From: Gammaproteobacteria bacterium
Lineage (GTDB): Bacteria > Pseudomonadota > Gammaproteobacteria > Immundisolibacterales > Immundisolibacteraceae
Direction: 5' to 3'
DNA length: 7,120 bases
NCBI GenBank assembly: GCA_003526065.1
Contig: DQBD01000247.1
Span: forward strand, 414-7,533
In this document: positions 4,825 through 7,120 of the stretch, in pieces
How the letters are laid out: each line of letters begins with the position of its first letter
How positions within the stretch are numbered: position 1 is the first letter of the stretch
The notes under the pieces: generated by a model
Told to the model about the DNA's origin: nothing
The model's input: the letters and a program-made list of their open reading frames with translations, nothing else
The model's database searches: none
Translations under genes and position numbers: made by a program

Positions 4825-6009
4825 ATGAGCACCGTTGCCGAAGCCGCCAGCTGCCGCGAGGCGACGCCACCGCGCTATGACGTGCTGGTGGTGGGTGCCG
4901 GGTTGCACGGTGGCCTGGCGGCGCTGGCACTGCTCGATGCACGGCCCGGTCTGCGCCTGGCGCTGGTCGAGCGCGACGAACGTCCTGCCGGCAATCACAC
5001 CTGGTGTTTCCACGCGGCCGACGTCCCACGCGACGTCGGTGGCTGGTTCGGCCGCCTGCCGGTGCTCGAATGGCCGGGCTACCGGGTGGCGTTCCCGGGC
5101 TTCAGCCGCGAACTCGCCCTGCCTTATCGCTGCCTGACCGCTGATGCCCTGGTGGCGGCGCTGCGCGCGGTGTTTGCCGAGCGGCCCCAGGCGACGCTGC
5201 TGACCGGCTGCGCGGTGCAGGCGGTGTCCGCCGATTGCGTGACCCTGGTGGATGGCCGTGTGCTGCGCGCGGATTGCGTCATCGACGCGCGTGGCGGCGC
5301 GACGCAGGACCAGCGCGGCGGCTACCAGAAGTTCCTTGGCCTGGAAGTGGCGCTCGAAGCCGACAGTGGCCTCGACCGCCCGGTGCTGATGGACGCCTGC
5401 CTGGCGCAGGGGCCGCAGTTTCGTTTCATGTATGTGCTGCCGTTGGCGCCACGGCGGCTGCTGATCGAAGACACGGCCTTCGCGCTGACGCCCGACCTGG
5501 ACGCGGCGGGCTGCCGCGCGGCGATCCGCGCCTACGCTGCCGGGCACGGGTGGCACATCACGCAGGTGGTGCGCGAGGAGTCCGGTGTGCTGCCCATGCC
5601 CTGGCGCGGCCGACCACCGGCGCCGGCACGTCCACTCACCTTGGGCTACAGCGGTGGCTGGTACCACCCGGCGACCGGTTATTCCATGCCGGCGGCGCTG
5701 CGAGTGGCCGACCTGCTGGCGCGTCACGGCACCGAGGCGGTGCCGGCCATCCAGGCCGCCTGGCACGCTCAGGCGCGCCAGTTCCGCTTTGGGCAGTTAC
5801 TCAATCTGCTGGCGTTCCGTGGGTTTCGCCCGGACCTGATGTGGCACCCGTTCGCCCGCTTCTATCGCTTGCCGCTGGCCACCATCGAGCGCTTCTATGG
5901 CCAGCGCAGTACCGTGTTGGACGCTGCACGCCTGTTGCTCGGGAGACCGCCGCGCGGGTTCGGCAGTGCCTGGTGGGGACGCGACAGGAGGGCGAGGGCA
6001 TGCTCATGA
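4825..6009 (+). CDS. crtY: Lycopene beta-cyclase, CrtY type
   Basis: The 394-residue product has the full length and motif order of bacterial CrtY, which converts the linear ends of lycopene into beta-rings to give beta-carotene. A Rossmann dinucleotide-binding start [18 protein letters not shown] lies at about residues 19-36. It is followed by the CrtY signature NHTWCFH (usually NHTWSFH), then [58 protein letters not shown] and [14 protein letters not shown]; the C-terminal region has [26 protein letters not shown]. The enzyme is membrane-associated and uses reduced FAD. The ATG at 4825 is preferred over an in-frame TTG at 4795 because GAGGGGA ends ten bases before it. Its last ten bases overlap the next ORF, whose ribosome-binding site AGGAGGG (5986-5992) lies inside crtY, implying translational coupling in a carotenoid operon. 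Confidence 0.93.
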   Translation: MSTVAEAASCREATPPRYDVLVVGAGLHGGLAALALLDARPGLRLALVERDERPAGNHTWCFHAADVPRDVGGWFGRLPVLEWPGYRVAFPGFSRELALPYRCLTADALVAALRAVFAERPQATLLTGCAVQAVSADCVTLVDGRVLRADCVIDARGGATQDQRGGYQKFLGLEVALEADSGLDRPVLMDACLAQGPQFRFMYVLPLAPRRLLIEDTAFALTPDLDAAGCRAAIRAYAAGHGWHITQVVREESGVLPMPWRGRPPAPARPLTLGYSGGWYHPATGYSMPAALRVADLLARHGTEAVPAIQAAWHAQARQFRFGQLLNLLAFRGFRPDLMWHPFARFYRLPLATIERFYGQRSTVLDAARLLLGRPPRGFGSAWWGRDRRARACS

Positions 6010-6878
6010 GATCCCCGTTGATGGATGCGGGCGGTGGTGAGCGGCGCACGGGGGACGACGCGTCGGTGGACCTGGCCGGTTTCGTCGCGCGGCGGCTGCC
6101 CGGCATCGGCACGGGTACGGCCACTCCGATCGCTGAGGCGGTGCTGCAGGACAGCGTGTACGCGCCGCTGCTGGAGTTCCTGGGCCGACCGAGCAAGGGG
6201 CTGCGGGCGCGCCTGGTGGGCCACGCCTGGCGCCTGTGCGGCGGGCGCGGTGAGTTGCCGCCCACGCTGGCCATGCTGCCGGAGCTGCTGCACAGCGCGT
6301 CGCTCATCGTCGACGACATCCAGGCCGGCTGCGGGCGCACCGGCTCCTTCTTCTCCTTCGAGGAAATGGGCATTTCGCCAGACGTGATCACCCTGGCCAA
6401 GTCGCTGTCGGGCCTCGGCCTGCCCTTCGCCATGGTGCTGCTGAAGCCCGAACACGACGTCTGGGGCCCGGCCGAGCACAACGGCACCTTCCGCGGCAAC
6501 AACATGGCCTTCATTACCGCCCGCGCGGCCATCGAGCACTACTGGAAGGACGACGCCTTCGCCAATGAGGTCAAGGCCAAGTCCAAGGTTCTGGGCGATG
6601 CCCTGCAGGCGATCTGCGACAAGTACCCGGGCCAGTTCAGGCTGAAGGGGCGGGGCATGATGCGTGGTATCGAGGCCAAGCATGCAGATCTGACCGGCCC
6701 GATCACCAAGCGTGCCTTTGAGCACGGCCTGATCATCGAGACCAGTGGTCCCAACGATGAAGTGATCAAGTGTCTGATGCCGCTGACCACCAGCGAGGAC
6801 GACCTGAAAAAAGGCGTGTCCCTGCTGGCGCGGAGTGTCGACGAGATCCTGCAGGAAGGTGTGAGCGAGGCGTCGTAA
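6000..6878 (+). CDS. In-frame chimera: CrtE (GGPP synthase) N-terminus joined to EctB C-terminus
   Basis: The 292-codon ORF starts at ATG 6000, seven bases after AGGAGGG; ATG 6006 is an alternative. Residues 1-108 are a trans-prenyltransferase N-terminus: [11 protein letters not shown] (substrate-binding segment) and [16 protein letters not shown], which is the beginning of the first Asp-rich DDxxD motif. From about residue 103 the sequence is instead the C-terminal part of diaminobutyrate-2-oxoglutarate transaminase Ect[19 protein letters not shown], the PLP-lysine segment [18 protein letters not shown], and the ending [23 protein letters not shown]. The join cuts the prenyltransferase inside DDIQD and loses its second Asp-rich motif. 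The aminotransferase lacks roughly its first half (EctB is usually about 420 residues). Neither activity is expected. The shared coding stretch 6306-6323 explains the frame preservation. It may be a true recombinant pseudogene or an assembly error; G+C falls after the join. Confidence 0.85.
   Translation: MLMRSPLMDAGGGERRTGDDASVDLAGFVARRLPGIGTGTATPIAEAVLQDSVYAPLLEFLGRPSKGLRARLVGHAWRLCGGRGELPPTLAMLPELLHSASLIVDDIQAGCGRTGSFFSFEEMGISPDVITLAKSLSGLGLPFAMVLLKPEHDVWGPAEHNGTFRGNNMAFITARAAIEHYWKDDAFANEVKAKSKVLGDALQAICDKYPGQFRLKGRGMMRGIEAKHADLTGPITKRAFEHGLIIETSGPNDEVIKCLMPLTTSEDDLKKGVSLLARSVDEILQEGVSEAS
6306..6323 (+). other. crtE/ectB junction within a shared IVDDIQ-coding stretch
   Basis: These 18 bases (ATCGTCGACGACATCCAG) encode IVDDIQ, a sequence natural to both parents: prenyltransferases of this type read LIVDDIQDD and EctB reads [14 protein letters not shown]. 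Hand counts of 60-base rows give 77, 68, 80 and 75% G+C in the four rows before 6301, and 63, 68, 67, 58, 67, 60 and 53% in the seven rows from 6361. The exact crossover base cannot be placed within the shared stretch. Confidence 0.7.
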
Positions 6879-6932
6879 GGCGCCCCGGTTCCGGCCAACG
6901 TCCCACTCTTGCACGATAGCGAAGGCAAACTT

Positions 6933-7120
6933 ATGACCAGAGCACAACACACCGTCGAGAAAATCGGCGGTACCTCCATGAGCGACTATGAGGCCGTTCG
7001 CGACAACATCATCCTCGGCAAGCGCAGAAAGAGCGACCTGTACCAGCGGATCTTCGTGGTGTCGGCCTACGGCGGCGTCACCAACGAGCTGCTGGAACAC
7101 AAGAAGACCGGCGAGCCCGG
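6933..7120 (+). CDS. ask: Ectoine-associated aspartokinase, N-terminal part (runs off right edge)
   Basis: ATG 6933 opens 62 codons that leave the window. The product starts MTRAQHTVEKIGGTSMSDYE, with the aspartokinase ATP-binding motif K-I-G-G-T-S, followed by YQRIFVVSAYGGVTNELLEHKKTGEPG. That continuation is characteristic of the Ask_ect branch found with ectoine clusters. The enzyme phosphorylates L-aspartate to aspartyl-phosphate, supplying aspartate semialdehyde, the substrate of EctB. GAAGG (6921-6925) is a good ribosome-binding site seven bases before the start. It lies 54 bases downstream of the EctB C-terminal fragment, in the same direction, so the two are probably co-transcribed. 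No ectC lies between them, unlike the common ectABC-ask order. The regulatory (ACT) region is outside the window. Confidence 0.88.
   Translation, partial: MTRAQHTVEKIGGTSMSDYEAVRDNIILGKRRKSDLYQRIFVVSAYGGVTNELLEHKKTGEP

Noticed and set aside
4729..5766. 345-codon minus-strand open frame opposite crtY
   Set aside because: Shadow of crtY codon usage; Arg/His/Gln-rich with no motif, while the plus strand encodes an unmistakable lycopene cyclase.
5895..7100. 401-codon minus-strand open frame opposite the crtE/ectB and ask genes
   Set aside because: It runs through three clear plus-strand coding segments, including a chimeric junction, and has no motif of its own.

Overview
The window reads as a GC-rich (about two-thirds G+C by eye) gammaproteobacterium-like chromosome segment. 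Evidence for this is a PhoP/PhoQ-like two-component pair, a LexA close to the E. coli protein over its whole length, a CrtY-type lycopene cyclase, and an ectoine-type aminotransferase and aspartokinase at the right end. Carotenoid and ectoine genes suggest a pigmented, salt-exposed (marine or halotolerant) bacterium. I cannot name the genus.

Layout, left to right. Bases 1-397 (minus): the N-terminal part of an acyl-CoA dehydrogenase running off the left edge. Bases 398-758: a divergent intergenic region with a perfect 16-bp palindrome. Bases 759-1664 (plus): a diguanylate cyclase with a GAF-like sensor region. Bases 1778-3818 (minus): an OmpR/PhoP-type response regulator followed one base later by a PhoQ-like histidine kinase. 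Bases 3819-4069: a 251-base divergent regulatory region packed with inverted and direct repeats. Bases 4070-4663 (plus): lexA, closed by a strong terminator-like hairpin. Bases 4825-6009 (plus): crtY. It overlaps an ORF at 6000-6878 whose first 108 codons are a geranylgeranyl-diphosphate-synthase (CrtE) N-terminus and whose remainder is the C-terminal part of EctB. Bases 6933-7120 (plus): the start of an ectoine-associated aspartokinase, cut by the right edge.

Two things stand out. First, this LexA keeps the LexA fold and DNA-binding helix but has lost every element of self-cleavage: the Ala-Gly scissile bond is Pro-Gly, the nucleophilic Ser is Ala, and the general-base Lys is Arg. It should be a non-cleavable repressor, uncoupled from RecA and the classical SOS response. 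It sits between a signalling operon and carotenoid genes, behind a promoter containing a TTAG-N6-CTAA palindrome instead of an E. coli-type CTGT-N8-ACAG box. Second, crtE and ectB are joined in frame exactly at a shared IVDDIQ coding stretch (18 bases), and G+C content drops across the join. This is either a microhomology recombination or, quite possibly, an assembly chimera, so everything right of about 6306 may not belong to the same genome as the left side.

If the left part is read alone, the picture is a signalling block (c-di-GMP synthesis, a two-component system and a SOS-decoupled LexA) next to the start of a carotenoid operon ordered crtY-crtE. The right part would then be the end of an ectB-ask operon with no ectC between the two genes.
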